This document shows positions 25,015-33,916 of a stretch of DNA of 64,000 nt, one piece after another (positions within the stretch are counted from its first letter, which is position 1; each line of letters opens with the position of its first letter). This DNA comes from JAUVZL01 sp965603515. GTDB lineage: Bacteria > Hydrothermota > Tepidihabitantia > SM23-42. A program made the position numbers and the translations under genes. The notes beneath the pieces were generated by a model that saw nothing but the letters and a program-made list of their open reading frames with translations, was not told the origin of the DNA and searched no databases. Where the stretch lies: the NCBI GenBank assembly GCA_965603515.1, contig CBFDDH010000001.1, forward strand, positions 116,611-180,610, written 5' to 3'.

Positions 25015-25998
25015 TTATCCTTTCGCTAGCTTAACCTCTAATATCTTGGTTTTCAAAACCGGCACGACCTTAAAAAGATCGTCTACAATGCCATAGTCAG
25101 CTTCACTAAATATCGGTGCATTTGAGTCCTTGTTGACCGCGATAACCGTATCCGCACCTTTCATACCGACAATGTGCTGGAATGCACCGGAAATACCCAG
25201 GGCGATGTAAAGCTTTGGTTTAACAGTCTTTCCAGACGAACCGACTTGTCGGTCTTTTGCCATCCAACCAGCATCAACAACTGGTCTTGAACAAGCAACA
25301 ACGCCGCCAATCGCACTGGCAAAATCCTCGATAATCGATAGGTTTGCCTGATCTTTTATACCACGGCCAACAGTTACCAGTATGTCGGACTTGGTGATAT
25401 CAACTTCACCAACCGCGGCTTCAATATACTCGATGAATTTTCGGTAATCAGGTTGGGTAGATACTGGTGTATCGAATTTCTCAACTGATCCATCCAGACT
25501 GCCCTCTCCAGCTGGGAAACAACCGCTGCGCAGTGTGATCATATAGCCAGGGTTCTCACGTAATTGAACCTTCGCGTTCAGTTTTCCATCGTATATCTGA
25601 CGCGTAACCTTGAGTTTCTGCTCCACAAACTCAATATCTAAACAATCAGTGGTAAATGGAACGCCGAGTTGGGTAGCAAGTGCTGGGCATAAATCCATAC
25701 CAAAAGCAGAATGGCTGATCAAGGTCAGTGCAGGATCTTGCTGCTTGATGATCTCACTGAGTGCATTCTGATAGACCTCAGAATTAAAGTCTTTAAAGAC
25801 ATCATTATCCACCACGAGCAAACGGTGCGCTTGGCTTTTCAATATCTGCACAAGATCATCAGTATTGTGTCCTAAAATAACTGCAGTCAGTTTCGTATTC
25901 TCTTTTTCTGCAAGCTTCCTGCCGCAGCTCAGCAATTCATATGTCATGTCTCTTATTGCACCCTGTCGATGTTCTACCAGCGCAAAAATATCATTCAT
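25015..25998 (-). CDS. etfA: Electron transfer flavoprotein alpha subunit
   Basis: 327 residues, normal EtfA length. The C-terminal FAD-binding signature is visible as RQVGSSGKTVKPKLYIALG followed by GISGAFQHIVGM. Good GGAGG site, 12 bases after EtfB. Together with EtfB it accepts electrons from the acyl-CoA dehydrogenases encoded upstream and probably hands them to the adjacent Fe-S protein. Whether it is of the bifurcating type cannot be decided by eye. Confidence 0.96.
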   Translation of the reverse strand: MNDIFALVEHRQGAIRDMTYELLSCGRKLAEKENTKLTAVILGHNTDDLVQILKSQAHRLLVVDNDVFKDFNSEVYQNALSEIIKQQDPALTLISHSAFGMDLCPALATQLGVPFTTDCLDIEFVEQKLKVTRQIYDGKLNAKVQLRENPGYMITLRSGCFPAGEGSLDGSVEKFDTPVSTQPDYRKFIEYIEAAVGEVDITKSDILVTVGRGIKDQANLSIIEDFASAIGGVVACSRPVVDAGWMAKDRQVGSSGKTVKPKLYIALGISGAFQHIVGMKGADTVIAVNKDSNAPIFSEADYGIVDDLFKVVPVLKTKILEVKLAKG

Positions 25999-26010
25999 TT
26001 TTCGCCTCCA

Positions 26011-26784
26011 TCATATGAGTCCTTTTTCCTTGATAATACCTGCGACTTTTGCTGAAATCTCATCCATGCTTCCAGAAAGAATTTCCGCACGCTTGCCGAC
26101 CGGTGGTGTGAATAACTCTTCAAGACTCGCATTAGCTTGAATACCTGTCGGGTCAATGTCAGATGCACCGATCACTTTGATTTCTTTTTTTGCGGCGCGC
26201 CTGATCGCAATGAGCGAAGCATATCGTGGTTCATTGATACCGGTCTGGATCGTAAAAAGAGCGGGCAGACTCATCTCGAGGTGTTCTATTAAACCGCCTT
26301 CGAGTTCTCGATGTACCTGGGCTTTTGTATCCTGGATGTCAACTTTGGCAACCAATGTGGCATGTGGTATGCCAAGTAATTCAGCAAGTATTACACCAAC
26401 CTGTGAATAGTAATCATCGGTCGCAATACAACCGGTAAATATGACATCGGATTTCAGATCTTTGATGGCTGCTTTTAGAAGCTGGGCTGTTTTATACCCA
26501 TCAAGTTCTTCAAAATCCTCTGCTTTTATCCGTATCGCACTATCTGCGCCTTTTGCCAAAGCAATACGCAATGTATCTTCCACCTCAATAGTTCCTAAAG
26601 AGACCGCGGTAAGAGTGCCGCCGGATTTTTCTTTTAAAAGAATTGCTTCTTCAAGGGCATAAGTGTCAGATTCATTCATGTCAAAGGTCAAACGGTCCTT
26701 TATTATATCCTTACCAGAAGAATCAATTTTCACATCAGCTTCAGCAGTCTGCGCAACTCTTTTTATGCAAACAATAATATCCAA
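26011..26784 (-). CDS. etfB: Electron transfer flavoprotein beta subunit
   Basis: 257 residues with the EtfB pattern: MDIIVCIKRV start, FDMNESDTYALEEA and the conserved GDDxx-like TDDYYSQVG region, and the C-terminal RRAAKKEIKV signature. The start is TTG, set by GGAGG six bases upstream. Precedes etfA; follows acyl-CoA dehydrogenase 1 and repeat copy E. Confidence 0.96.
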   Translation of the reverse strand: MDIIVCIKRVAQTAEADVKIDSSGKDIIKDRLTFDMNESDTYALEEAILLKEKSGGTLTAVSLGTIEVEDTLRIALAKGADSAIRIKAEDFEELDGYKTAQLLKAAIKDLKSDVIFTGCIATDDYYSQVGVILAELLGIPHATLVAKVDIQDTKAQVHRELEGGLIEHLEMSLPALFTIQTGINEPRYASLIAIRRAAKKEIKVIGASDIDPTGIQANASLEELFTPPVGKRAEILSGSMDEISAKVAGIIKEKGLI

Positions 26785-26803
26785 AATAACCTCCTAACAA
26801 TGC

Positions 26804-26904
26804 TGGTTATTGGGTTAGGGTTAGGACACTGGATTTCAAGCATCCATACTCAAGCCTGTCTTCTATCTTTCTCTAGCTTCCAAACCCAAACCCACCATCT
26901 ATCT
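26804..26904. repeat. Dispersed palindromic intergenic repeat, copy E
   Basis: Begins GGTTATTGGGTTAGGGTTAG and ends CCAAACCCAAACCCACCATC. Fills the gap between etfB and acyl-CoA dehydrogenase 1, nearly identical to copy C in its centre. Confidence 0.85.
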
Positions 26905-28041
26905 TGTAAGTTCTCTTGCTATAACAATCTTCTGGATTTCCGATGTCCCCTCATAGAGCTCAAGAATCTTGGCATCACGGTAGATCCTTTCAATAGGATA
27001 TTCTTTTGTATAACCATAACCACCGTGAATTTGAACTGCCTTGCGAGCAACATCTACAGCCATTGAAGCACCATAATACTTTGCCATTGCCGATTCCAGC
27101 GAGAACCTCGTCATCCCTTTGTTCTTACAGTGCCCGGCAAAGTAAACGAGCATCCTTGCGGCTTGAATCTCAGTTGCCATTTCAGCAAGCATTGACTGCA
27201 CCATTTGGAAATTACATATCGGCTGCCCGAATGCCTTGCGCTCTTTTGAATATCGCACCGCCTCATCGAGTGCGCTCTGGGCAATACCGACCGCCTGCGC
27301 ACCGATATCAATCCTTGAGACATCGAGCGTGTTCATACAAATCTTGAAACCTTCACCTTCTTTACCCAATAGGCTTTCTTTAGGTATTCTTACATCCTCG
27401 AAAATCATTTCACAGTTAGCTGTTGCCCTAATACCCATCAAATCCTCATGCTTACCAAGACTAAACCCCGGGATATCTCTCTCTACGATAAAGGTGCTTA
27501 TACCCTTGTGTTTCAATTCCTTGTTAGTATAGGCAAAAACCACGTAGACCCCTGCTTCACCGGCATTTGTGATAAATCTTTTTGTGCCATTAAGGATATA
27601 GGCATCACCGTCCAACCGTGCCGTAGATTCCATAGCCGCCACATCAGACCCAGCATTCGGCTCGGTTAAACCAAATGCCCCGAGTTTCTCACCTTTGCAG
27701 AGCAACGGTAGATATTTCTTCTTCTGCTCTTCGTTGCCAAACTGCATAATAGGATAGCCAACGAGCGAATTGTTAACTGCGACAATAACACCAGTCGATG
27801 CGCAAGCCCTGGAAATCTCTTCGACCGCAATAGCAAGTGAGATGTAATCAAAACCAGCACCACCGTATTCCTCCGGAATAATAATGCCAAGCAGACCCAG
27901 CTTGGCCATCTTTTTGATATTATCCCAGGGAAACTCAGCAGATTTGTCTATATCTGGTGCAACCGGTGCCAATACACTATCAGCAAACTTTTTGACCTGA
28001 TCTTGTAACATCTTCTGGTCACTAGTCAAATCGAAATTCAT
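26899..28041 (-). CDS. Acyl-CoA dehydrogenase 1 (short-chain type)
   Basis: 380 residues with all family motifs: GAFGLTEPNAGSD, the FAD/ETF region KERKAFGQPI and the catalytic glutamate in LYEGTSEIQKIV, the position used by short-chain/butyryl-CoA dehydrogenases. Oxidises an acyl-CoA to the 2-enoyl-CoA and passes electrons to ETF encoded just downstream. In this operon butyryl-, isobutyryl- or isovaleryl-CoA are plausible substrates. GGAGG ribosome site. Confidence 0.95.
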   Translation of the reverse strand: MNFDLTSDQKMLQDQVKKFADSVLAPVAPDIDKSAEFPWDNIKKMAKLGLLGIIIPEEYGGAGFDYISLAIAVEEISRACASTGVIVAVNNSLVGYPIMQFGNEEQKKKYLPLLCKGEKLGAFGLTEPNAGSDVAAMESTARLDGDAYILNGTKRFITNAGEAGVYVVFAYTNKELKHKGISTFIVERDIPGFSLGKHEDLMGIRATANCEMIFEDVRIPKESLLGKEGEGFKICMNTLDVSRIDIGAQAVGIAQSALDEAVRYSKERKAFGQPICNFQMVQSMLAEMATEIQAARMLVYFAGHCKNKGMTRFSLESAMAKYYGASMAVDVARKAVQIHGGYGYTKEYPIERIYRDAKILELYEGTSEIQKIVIARELTR

Positions 28042-28056
28042 TAGACCTCCTTCATC

Positions 28057-28158
28057 AAAATGGTTATTGAGTTAGGGTTTAGCCCGCCCCGTCTTGCGGC
28101 CCGAGGCCGGGGAAACGAGAAAAAATCCAGCATCCAAACCAAAACCTATCATCTATTT
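28057..28158. repeat. Dispersed palindromic intergenic repeat, copy F, with GC-rich insert
   Basis: Arms AATGGTTATTGAGTTAGGG and CCAGCATCCAAACCAAAACC; the centre carries the same GC-rich segment as copy D (CCCGCCCCGTCTTGCGGCC, CCGGGGAAACGAG). Confidence 0.85.
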
Positions 28159-29292
28159 TTTCCCAAGTATTTCTCGTGCAATCACAATCTTCTGTATCTC
28201 TGATGTACCCTCACCGATTTCCATAAGTTTCTCGTCGCGCAAAAACCGCTCCACTGGATATTCATTGGTCAATCCAAACATACCATGAATGGTTATCGCC
28301 ATATCGGTCGTCTTTGTTCCGATAGTTGAAGCATAATATTTTGCCATGGCAGACTCCTTTGTGAACGGTAAATTATTGTCTTTAAGCATAGCTGCTTGAT
28401 ATATGAGCAGCCGTGCAGCCTCCACTTCAGTTGCCATTTCAGCGATCATCGACTGAATAGACTGCATTTTTCTCAAAGGACGACCTGATTTCTTGTTTTC
28501 ATTGACGAACTTCACGGAAGCATCTAATGCCCCCTGGGCAATACCCAAAGCAAGGGCGCCGATTGAAATCCTTCCACCATCAAGCGTCGCCATGAACACT
28601 TTGAAGCCTTCACCTTCTTTACCCAGAAGATTCTTTTTGGGTAATGCACAATCTTCAAAAATCAGCTCAGACGTTATTGAACTACGCAAACCTAACTTAT
28701 CTTCTTTCTTGCCGGCCGAGAAGCCAGGTGTCCCTTTTTCAACGATATAAGCTGATATCCCCTTATATCCTAATGAAGGGTCTTTGGTCGCAGTAAAGAC
28801 AATTATATCGGCAATCTCTCCTGATGTTATAAAACGCTTGGTGCCGTTCACAATATAGTTGTCACCAACAAGTTTTGCCGTAGTCTGAGTACCGGCGGCA
28901 TCACTCCCAGCATTAGGTTCAGTCAGACCGAATGAGCCAATCTTCTCGCCGCGCGCCATAGGGATAAGATACTTCTGCTTCTGCTCTTCAGTACCTGAAT
29001 CGTATACCGGGTAAACACCTAACGAGGAATGCGCTGCAAGAAAAATCCCGGTTGAACCACATACCCTTCCAATTTCTTCAACAGCGATAGCATACGATAG
29101 TACATCGAGACCTGCCCCACCATATTCTTTGGGTACATACAGGGCGAGGAGCTTCAACTCGGCCATCCGCTTAACAAGATCCCAAGGGAACTCATCATTC
29201 ATATCGAGTTCTTTGGCACGTGGTGCGACCTCGTTGTCGGCAAACTCCCTGACCATCTTTCTGAATTCTTGATGCTGTTCATCGAGAATCAT
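28153..29292 (-). CDS. Acyl-CoA dehydrogenase 2
   Basis: 379 residues. Motifs GSFGLTEPNAGSDAAG and GEGTSEIQKIVIARE with the catalytic glutamate are intact, so it should be active. It starts inside the stop codon of acyl-CoA dehydrogenase 3 (4-base ATGA overlap). Distinct from paralogue 1 in sequence, suggesting a different acyl chain. Substrate not readable. Confidence 0.95.
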   Translation of the reverse strand: MILDEQHQEFRKMVREFADNEVAPRAKELDMNDEFPWDLVKRMAELKLLALYVPKEYGGAGLDVLSYAIAVEEIGRVCGSTGIFLAAHSSLGVYPVYDSGTEEQKQKYLIPMARGEKIGSFGLTEPNAGSDAAGTQTTAKLVGDNYIVNGTKRFITSGEIADIIVFTATKDPSLGYKGISAYIVEKGTPGFSAGKKEDKLGLRSSITSELIFEDCALPKKNLLGKEGEGFKVFMATLDGGRISIGALALGIAQGALDASVKFVNENKKSGRPLRKMQSIQSMIAEMATEVEAARLLIYQAAMLKDNNLPFTKESAMAKYYASTIGTKTTDMAITIHGMFGLTNEYPVERFLRDEKLMEIGEGTSEIQKIVIAREILGKK

Positions 29293-30395
29293 AGGAGCTC
29301 CTTAGCAAGTACTGATTTCAAATCAATCGGTGTTGCGCTCAATAATTGTATAGTCTTGGCATCCCTCATATGGCGCTCCACAGGATACTCTTTTGTATAA
29401 CCATAACCGCCATGCACCTGGATCGCATTCAGACCGCAACTTACAGCTGCTCGACTAGCAAACAAACGTGCAATATGGGCACTTAATGCAAAAACCTGAT
29501 CTGTATCGGCTTTTGCCGCTGCATCGTAAACCAGAAATCTCGAGGCAGTTATTTCGGTCTTCATATCAACGAGCATTTCCTGTACCATTGGGAACTCACA
29601 TATCGCGCGTCCAAATTGCCGGCGCTCCTTTGAATACCGGATCGCCGCATCATATGAAGCTTCTGCTATACCTAAGGATATAGCAGAGAATATGATATCA
29701 GAGTAGTTCTGAATATCTTGAAGTACCTGTTTTGATTCTTGCGGCGCAGCTAAACGCTTGCCACTGACTAAACATGCTGACTTGAACTTAAGACTGACAA
29801 TACCTGCTGCCCGCATACCAAGTATCCGATGTTTTGATATACCATTATTGGTCTTCTTATCAAAAATAAAAATGGTCTTACCCTCTTCTATTTCTACGGG
29901 TAAGACAATAAAATTAGCGGCTTCCCCGTTTAAGACAAAATCAAATGATCCAGCGATTGAAACAACACCTTCTTTTTCCTGCTGTTCGATTTTTCTCTCG
30001 TTCGACTCAAAACCAGTCTCAACGACGTAACCACCCACATCGCCCTTTGATAATTGTCCGAGATACTGCGCTTTGGTCGATTCTACACCGTACTTCATCA
30101 TTGGATACGCCACCAAACAGTTATTAACCGCAAGGATCAGGCTGACTGACGCACTAACTTTAGCTAGCTCCTCAACAGCAATACACAAACAAGTTGTATC
30201 CAGATCGGCTCCACCGTATTTTTCAGGTATGATAAGGCTTGATAGGCCGAGCTCAGCGAGCTTTTTCACGATATCAGTGGGAAAAATGCTTTCCTTATCA
30301 ATATCACTGGCAATTGGTTCAAGTTCAGATAGAGCGAATTTCCTCACCTCATTCTGGATCATTTTTTGCTCACTGTTGAATTGAATCAATGGCAT
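29289..30395 (-). CDS. Divergent acyl-CoA dehydrogenase-like protein lacking the catalytic signature
   Basis: 368 residues, homologous end to end to the two dehydrogenases downstream, including RYSKERRQFGRAI and VHGGYGYTKEYPVERHMRDA. Two key elements are lost: the TEPNAGSD flavin/substrate loop is replaced by VETGFESNERK, and the final catalytic motif YEGTSEIQ reads LLSATPIDLK, with no glutamate. It therefore probably cannot dehydrogenate in the usual way, and may be a structural or regulatory partner, or use another base. It is the first gene after the promoter at 30588-30615 and is coupled to dehydrogenase 2. Confidence 0.9.
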   Translation of the reverse strand: MPLIQFNSEQKMIQNEVRKFALSELEPIASDIDKESIFPTDIVKKLAELGLSSLIIPEKYGGADLDTTCLCIAVEELAKVSASVSLILAVNNCLVAYPMMKYGVESTKAQYLGQLSKGDVGGYVVETGFESNERKIEQQEKEGVVSIAGSFDFVLNGEAANFIVLPVEIEEGKTIFIFDKKTNNGISKHRILGMRAAGIVSLKFKSACLVSGKRLAAPQESKQVLQDIQNYSDIIFSAISLGIAEASYDAAIRYSKERRQFGRAICEFPMVQEMLVDMKTEITASRFLVYDAAAKADTDQVFALSAHIARLFASRAAVSCGLNAIQVHGGYGYTKEYPVERHMRDAKTIQLLSATPIDLKSVLAKELL

Positions 30396-30413
30396 AAACC
30401 TCCTTACAAGATT

Positions 30414-30491
30414 CTTAGTGGGTTAGGGTTAAGAAGCTAGATATAAACATATTCAAGCATCCAAACCCAAACCTATCTTCTAGTTTTTTTT
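30414..30491. repeat. Dispersed palindromic intergenic repeat, copy G, in the 5' leader of the operon
   Basis: TTAGTGGGTTAGGGTTAAG and GCATCCAAACCCAAACC arms; it lies in the untranslated leader between the promoter at 30588-30615 and the first gene, so it would be transcribed. Confidence 0.8.
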
Positions 30492-30587
30492 TTGAATAAG
30501 CTACCGCCGTTGTCAGCTACGATATTCTACCGAGAACAAACTGCTGACCATACTAGTGCATTTTGTAGGATTTCCAGCAAGTGACTA

Positions 30588-30615
30588 ATTGTATCCAATT
30601 TCTCCTCAATGTCAA
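30588..30615 (-). promoter_or_regulatory. Sigma70-type promoter of the acyl-CoA operon
   Basis: On the minus strand TTGACA (30615-30610), a 16-base spacer and TACAAT (30593-30588). It faces the acyl-CoA dehydrogenase 3 gene with a leader of about 185 bases. Confidence 0.85.
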
Positions 30616-30829
30616 CAGATTTAAGACCTGAATACCAGACATAATTTTCACACAAATCCAAGGATTAACTCACGTATTTCAGGGACTTTTTATGATGCAT
30701 TGAAGTAACTATTCATGGTTTAGTCTTTATAATAGAGATGGTTTTTATGATTTTTGCCAAAAAATATATACTTTTTTTATAATTTTTTCAAAAAAATCAT
30801 TGGTATGACCGACTTTATCAAATATGGCG

Positions 30830-30891
30830 ATCATCTTGTTTTCTTCTGTTTGATTCTTTTCATCTCCATTCTATATCCTTGACATCTCATC
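30830..30891 (-). pseudogene. 3' remnant of a TPR-protein gene
   Basis: Immediately after the stop of the second TPR gene, another frame reads EMRCQGYRMEMKRIKQKKTR then stop, matching the C-terminus MRCQGYRMEMKKIKRL of the first TPR protein. The 34 bases 30858-30891 are identical to 32346-32379. It looks like the tail of a lost or recombined third tandem copy. Confidence 0.6.
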
Positions 30892-30894
30892 TCT

Positions 30895-32313
30895 TTAAGT
30901 TCTTTCTGTCCTGTACTTGTTCAGCGTTTCCCTTAAGCAACCAACTCTTCTCAACCACAACCTGGCACCAGACTTCTTGAAGATCTGCTTTGCTCGGAGT
31001 AAAATTTCATATGCTGCCCTTTTCTTTCCGACGATTTGAAACATACGCGCCAGCTCAAATAGAGATTGAGCAAGTTCAAGCCTCATATTCTCTTTTTCTG
31101 CAATAGCTATTGACTGTTTCAAATACGCCATGGCTTTAGCGACGTCCACACCTGAAAGTACCTGGCCAACTATCCGAAGCGCTGGAACTCTATCTTCGGT
31201 CGAATTCATTTCTTCAGCCAGAAGAAGAGCTTTTCTTGCATAAACAAGCGCTTTTCGGTTTTTTCTACGTAGAGAAAGATCAGCCAAATATCTATAGACT
31301 AATGACAAACCTTTCTTTGCTCCTGTTTTAATCAAAATTTCCTTGGCTCGTTCGAGATATTTTCTGGCATTATCTAATCTGCTTTTGTTTATTAGAATCC
31401 CTCCTATGTAGGCACATGCAATTCCGATGCCTGTCTTATCATTGAGCTCTTCCGAAACAAACAGATATGTTTTGTAGCACTCAAATGCCATATCAATGTC
31501 TCCTTTACTGAAGTATATATGACCGATATTGCATGAAGCAATACCGAGTCCGTGTTTGAAACCCGTCTCTTTGGAAATTGTATAGTATTGTCTATAATAT
31601 CTCAACGCTGTATCAAGTTCTCCTTTTAAGCCATAGACAACACCTATATTGCCAGAGGCAGTACCAATACCCCTTTTATGACCTATCTCTTCTGATATAA
31701 CCATATCCTTCTTGAAAAAAATTAATGCCGCATCAAGCTTGCCTTGTGTTCCATAGATAACGCCGATGCTACCCGCCGCGCCACCAACACCCATCTTATC
31801 ACCCATTTTCTCTGAAACCTCAAGGAATTTCTTATAATACTGTAAAGCGATATTTAGTTCTCCTTTACCCAGATAGATATTGCCGATATTGCCATACAAC
31901 CTTGCAATAACCCGTTGGTTATTTGTTTTCTTACTTATTGCCACAGCTCTTGTATAAATCTTTAATGCCTTATCATATTCTCCAGCGTACCAGTAAGTAT
32001 TCCCAAGGGCATTTAGTCCTTGAACGTAGCTATTAAAATCCCTTTTTCGTTTTATTGTCTTCAACATATCTTCAACTAGCTGCCTTGCATCGGCGATATT
32101 ATATTCACTTTCCCCTCTTAAAATAGCATCTGCGAAATCAATCGCGATATCTGCCTTTAATGAGGAATTCGCACCAGTGTTCTTTGCGTAATATGATAAC
32201 GCTTTCTTACAGTCTTCTATTGTCTTAGCTGACTCGCCGATGAGTAGATAAACACTGGCCCTTCCTTTGTAGGCTCTGATGAGAAGCTGCTTTCGGTTGC
32301 ATATTGCTTTCAT
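30895..32313 (-). CDS. TPR-repeat protein 2 of the cyclase cluster
   Basis: 472 residues made of tetratricopeptide repeats; consecutive units such as GNIGNIYLGKGELNIALQYY, GSIGVIYGTQGKLDAALIFF and GNIGVVYGLKGELDTALRYY show the 40-residue spacing with the TPR G-Y-A pattern. Its ATG overlaps the stop of TPR protein 1 by 4 bases, and the two are paralogues over most of their length. No signal peptide, so cytoplasmic. Likely a protein-interaction partner of the cyclase/ATPase encoded upstream. Confidence 0.92.
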   Translation of the reverse strand: MKAICNRKQLLIRAYKGRASVYLLIGESAKTIEDCKKALSYYAKNTGANSSLKADIAIDFADAILRGESEYNIADARQLVEDMLKTIKRKRDFNSYVQGLNALGNTYWYAGEYDKALKIYTRAVAISKKTNNQRVIARLYGNIGNIYLGKGELNIALQYYKKFLEVSEKMGDKMGVGGAAGSIGVIYGTQGKLDAALIFFKKDMVISEEIGHKRGIGTASGNIGVVYGLKGELDTALRYYRQYYTISKETGFKHGLGIASCNIGHIYFSKGDIDMAFECYKTYLFVSEELNDKTGIGIACAYIGGILINKSRLDNARKYLERAKEILIKTGAKKGLSLVYRYLADLSLRRKNRKALVYARKALLLAEEMNSTEDRVPALRIVGQVLSGVDVAKAMAYLKQSIAIAEKENMRLELAQSLFELARMFQIVGKKRAAYEILLRAKQIFKKSGARLWLRRVGCLRETLNKYRTERT

Positions 32314-33869
32314 TGTCGATTTGCTTTCTGCAGCCGCTTGATTTTTTTCATCTCCATTCTATATCCTTGACATCTCATCAACCAGCTTTTAGCACCAGCT
32401 TTCTTAAAAATCAATTCTGCTTCAATTAGATTTTGCCAAGCACGTCTGCTCCGGTTGATTACCACCAGTATTCGTGATAGCTCATATAATGAAATGGCAA
32501 GTTCAAAATCCAACCCTTTTCTCTGTGCTATTGCACATGCCTTCTGACATAAATTATAGGCTCGCTGTGCATCTTTCACCACTGATATCTTTGCCATAAC
32601 ACGCAGCGCAATTATCTCTTGTTCTACCATCCCTGCCTCCCGTGCAATACAGAGAGCTTTCTGGGCATGCCTCAATGCCTTTCCATTCTGGCCATTGTGT
32701 TTACAGAATATTGAAATTTCAGAATAAAGCTCTGATAGATAGAGTCTATCATCTGTATCTCTTAATTGGTCTGCTGCTAGAGTCAACTTTTGCTCGGCGC
32801 GACCGTAATGCTTCCTATGCCCATATATCCTGGCCATATTGAGATTAACGATGCCGGCGAGTCTCTTATCCTTGAGGAAAGCAGAAAGCCTGGCAGCTTT
32901 TTTGCAGTATGACATTGAAGTTTCCAATTCACCTTTTTTTAAATATATATTTGCAATATTATTATATAATCGACCAACAATCATGTGTGACGTAACCTCT
33001 TTAAACAATACCAGTGCTCTGTTATAGAACTTCAAAGCAGAAGCCAGTGCTGCTTTATCACGGTACACAAATCCGATATTGTTACAGGCGATTCCCATTA
33101 TCATCTTGTTACCCATTTGATAAGCTGTCTCATAGTATTTCTTATAGTAAGCCAGAGCCTGTTCAAGTGCACCCTTTATGTGAAACACCGTACCAATATT
33201 CCCCGAAGCAGTGTTCATCCCCATTCTATAACCGACTTGTTCTGATATCCTAAGGAATTTCCTGTAATGAACCAATGCTTTATCAAGTTTTCCCTGGTTA
33301 TAGTAAACCGAGCCAATATTATTCAAGGCAACACCAATCTCTATCATACTATGCTGGCGTTCTACTATTTTCAGAGACTTTTTATAATATACTAGTGCAA
33401 TTCGGTAATCACCCCGATTGAAATATACCGCACCGATATTGTTGAAAACATTTTCTAGTCCCTCTTCGTCATTCAGCTTCTCATATATACGGTACGCCCG
33501 CTGGTGAAACCTCAATGCTTGATCATTATCGCCCTTGAGCCAGTGTGTATAACCAAGCTGATCATATGCATAAGCACGGGCACTCTTTTCTGAACTTTTA
33601 TTTTGTATCATAAGTGTTTGGTTAATCAACCGTATTGCTTCGGCATAATTACTTTGACCATGGGCGATTGCTGCTGCATATTGAACGATGAGGTTTATCC
33701 AAAAGGACCTACTCACATTTACACTCTCCTGGCAGTTCGCAACAGCCTTTTTAAAATCCTTGATGCCCTCGGTATAGTCACCGATGTGAGTGTAAACCTC
33801 GGCTCTTCCCCGCAGAGCTCTCACCATGAGATCTCCAGAGTATTTTTTGTTTTCGTCTTTTTCAATCAC
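32310..33869 (-). CDS. TPR-repeat protein 1 of the cyclase cluster
   Basis: 519 residues with about ten TPR units (for example NNIGAVYFNRGDYRIALVYY and NNIGSVYYNQGKLDKALVHY). The start taken is GTG; an ATG 14 codons later (MVRALRGRAEVY) has a better GGAG site and may be the true start. In many bacteria the TPR array is fused to the cyclase/AAA protein; here it is split into separate proteins 47 bases downstream of it. Cytoplasmic, function inferred as regulatory or scaffold. Confidence 0.92.
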   Translation of the reverse strand: MIEKDENKKYSGDLMVRALRGRAEVYTHIGDYTEGIKDFKKAVANCQESVNVSRSFWINLIVQYAAAIAHGQSNYAEAIRLINQTLMIQNKSSEKSARAYAYDQLGYTHWLKGDNDQALRFHQRAYRIYEKLNDEEGLENVFNNIGAVYFNRGDYRIALVYYKKSLKIVERQHSMIEIGVALNNIGSVYYNQGKLDKALVHYRKFLRISEQVGYRMGMNTASGNIGTVFHIKGALEQALAYYKKYYETAYQMGNKMIMGIACNNIGFVYRDKAALASALKFYNRALVLFKEVTSHMIVGRLYNNIANIYLKKGELETSMSYCKKAARLSAFLKDKRLAGIVNLNMARIYGHRKHYGRAEQKLTLAADQLRDTDDRLYLSELYSEISIFCKHNGQNGKALRHAQKALCIAREAGMVEQEIIALRVMAKISVVKDAQRAYNLCQKACAIAQRKGLDFELAISLYELSRILVVINRSRRAWQNLIEAELIFKKAGAKSWLMRCQGYRMEMKKIKRLQKANRQ

Positions 33870-33916
33870 GGATCGATATCAGTATGTTCGGTGATAAAAT
33901 GTGTGTTGTTTGGATG

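Larger units (their letters stand above)
30396..30894. other. Gene-free interval between acyl-CoA operon and TPR gene
   Basis: This 499-base gap contains repeat copy G, the promoter at 30588-30615, an AT-rich stretch (30740-30810) and, at 30858-30891, a 34-base exact copy of the 3' end of the first TPR gene. No ORF or RNA gene is supported. Confidence 0.7.

Noticed and set aside
397..30491. CRISPR array suggested by repeated intergenic sequences
   Set aside because: Copies are kilobases apart, imperfect and palindromic, with no regular spacers or cas genes.
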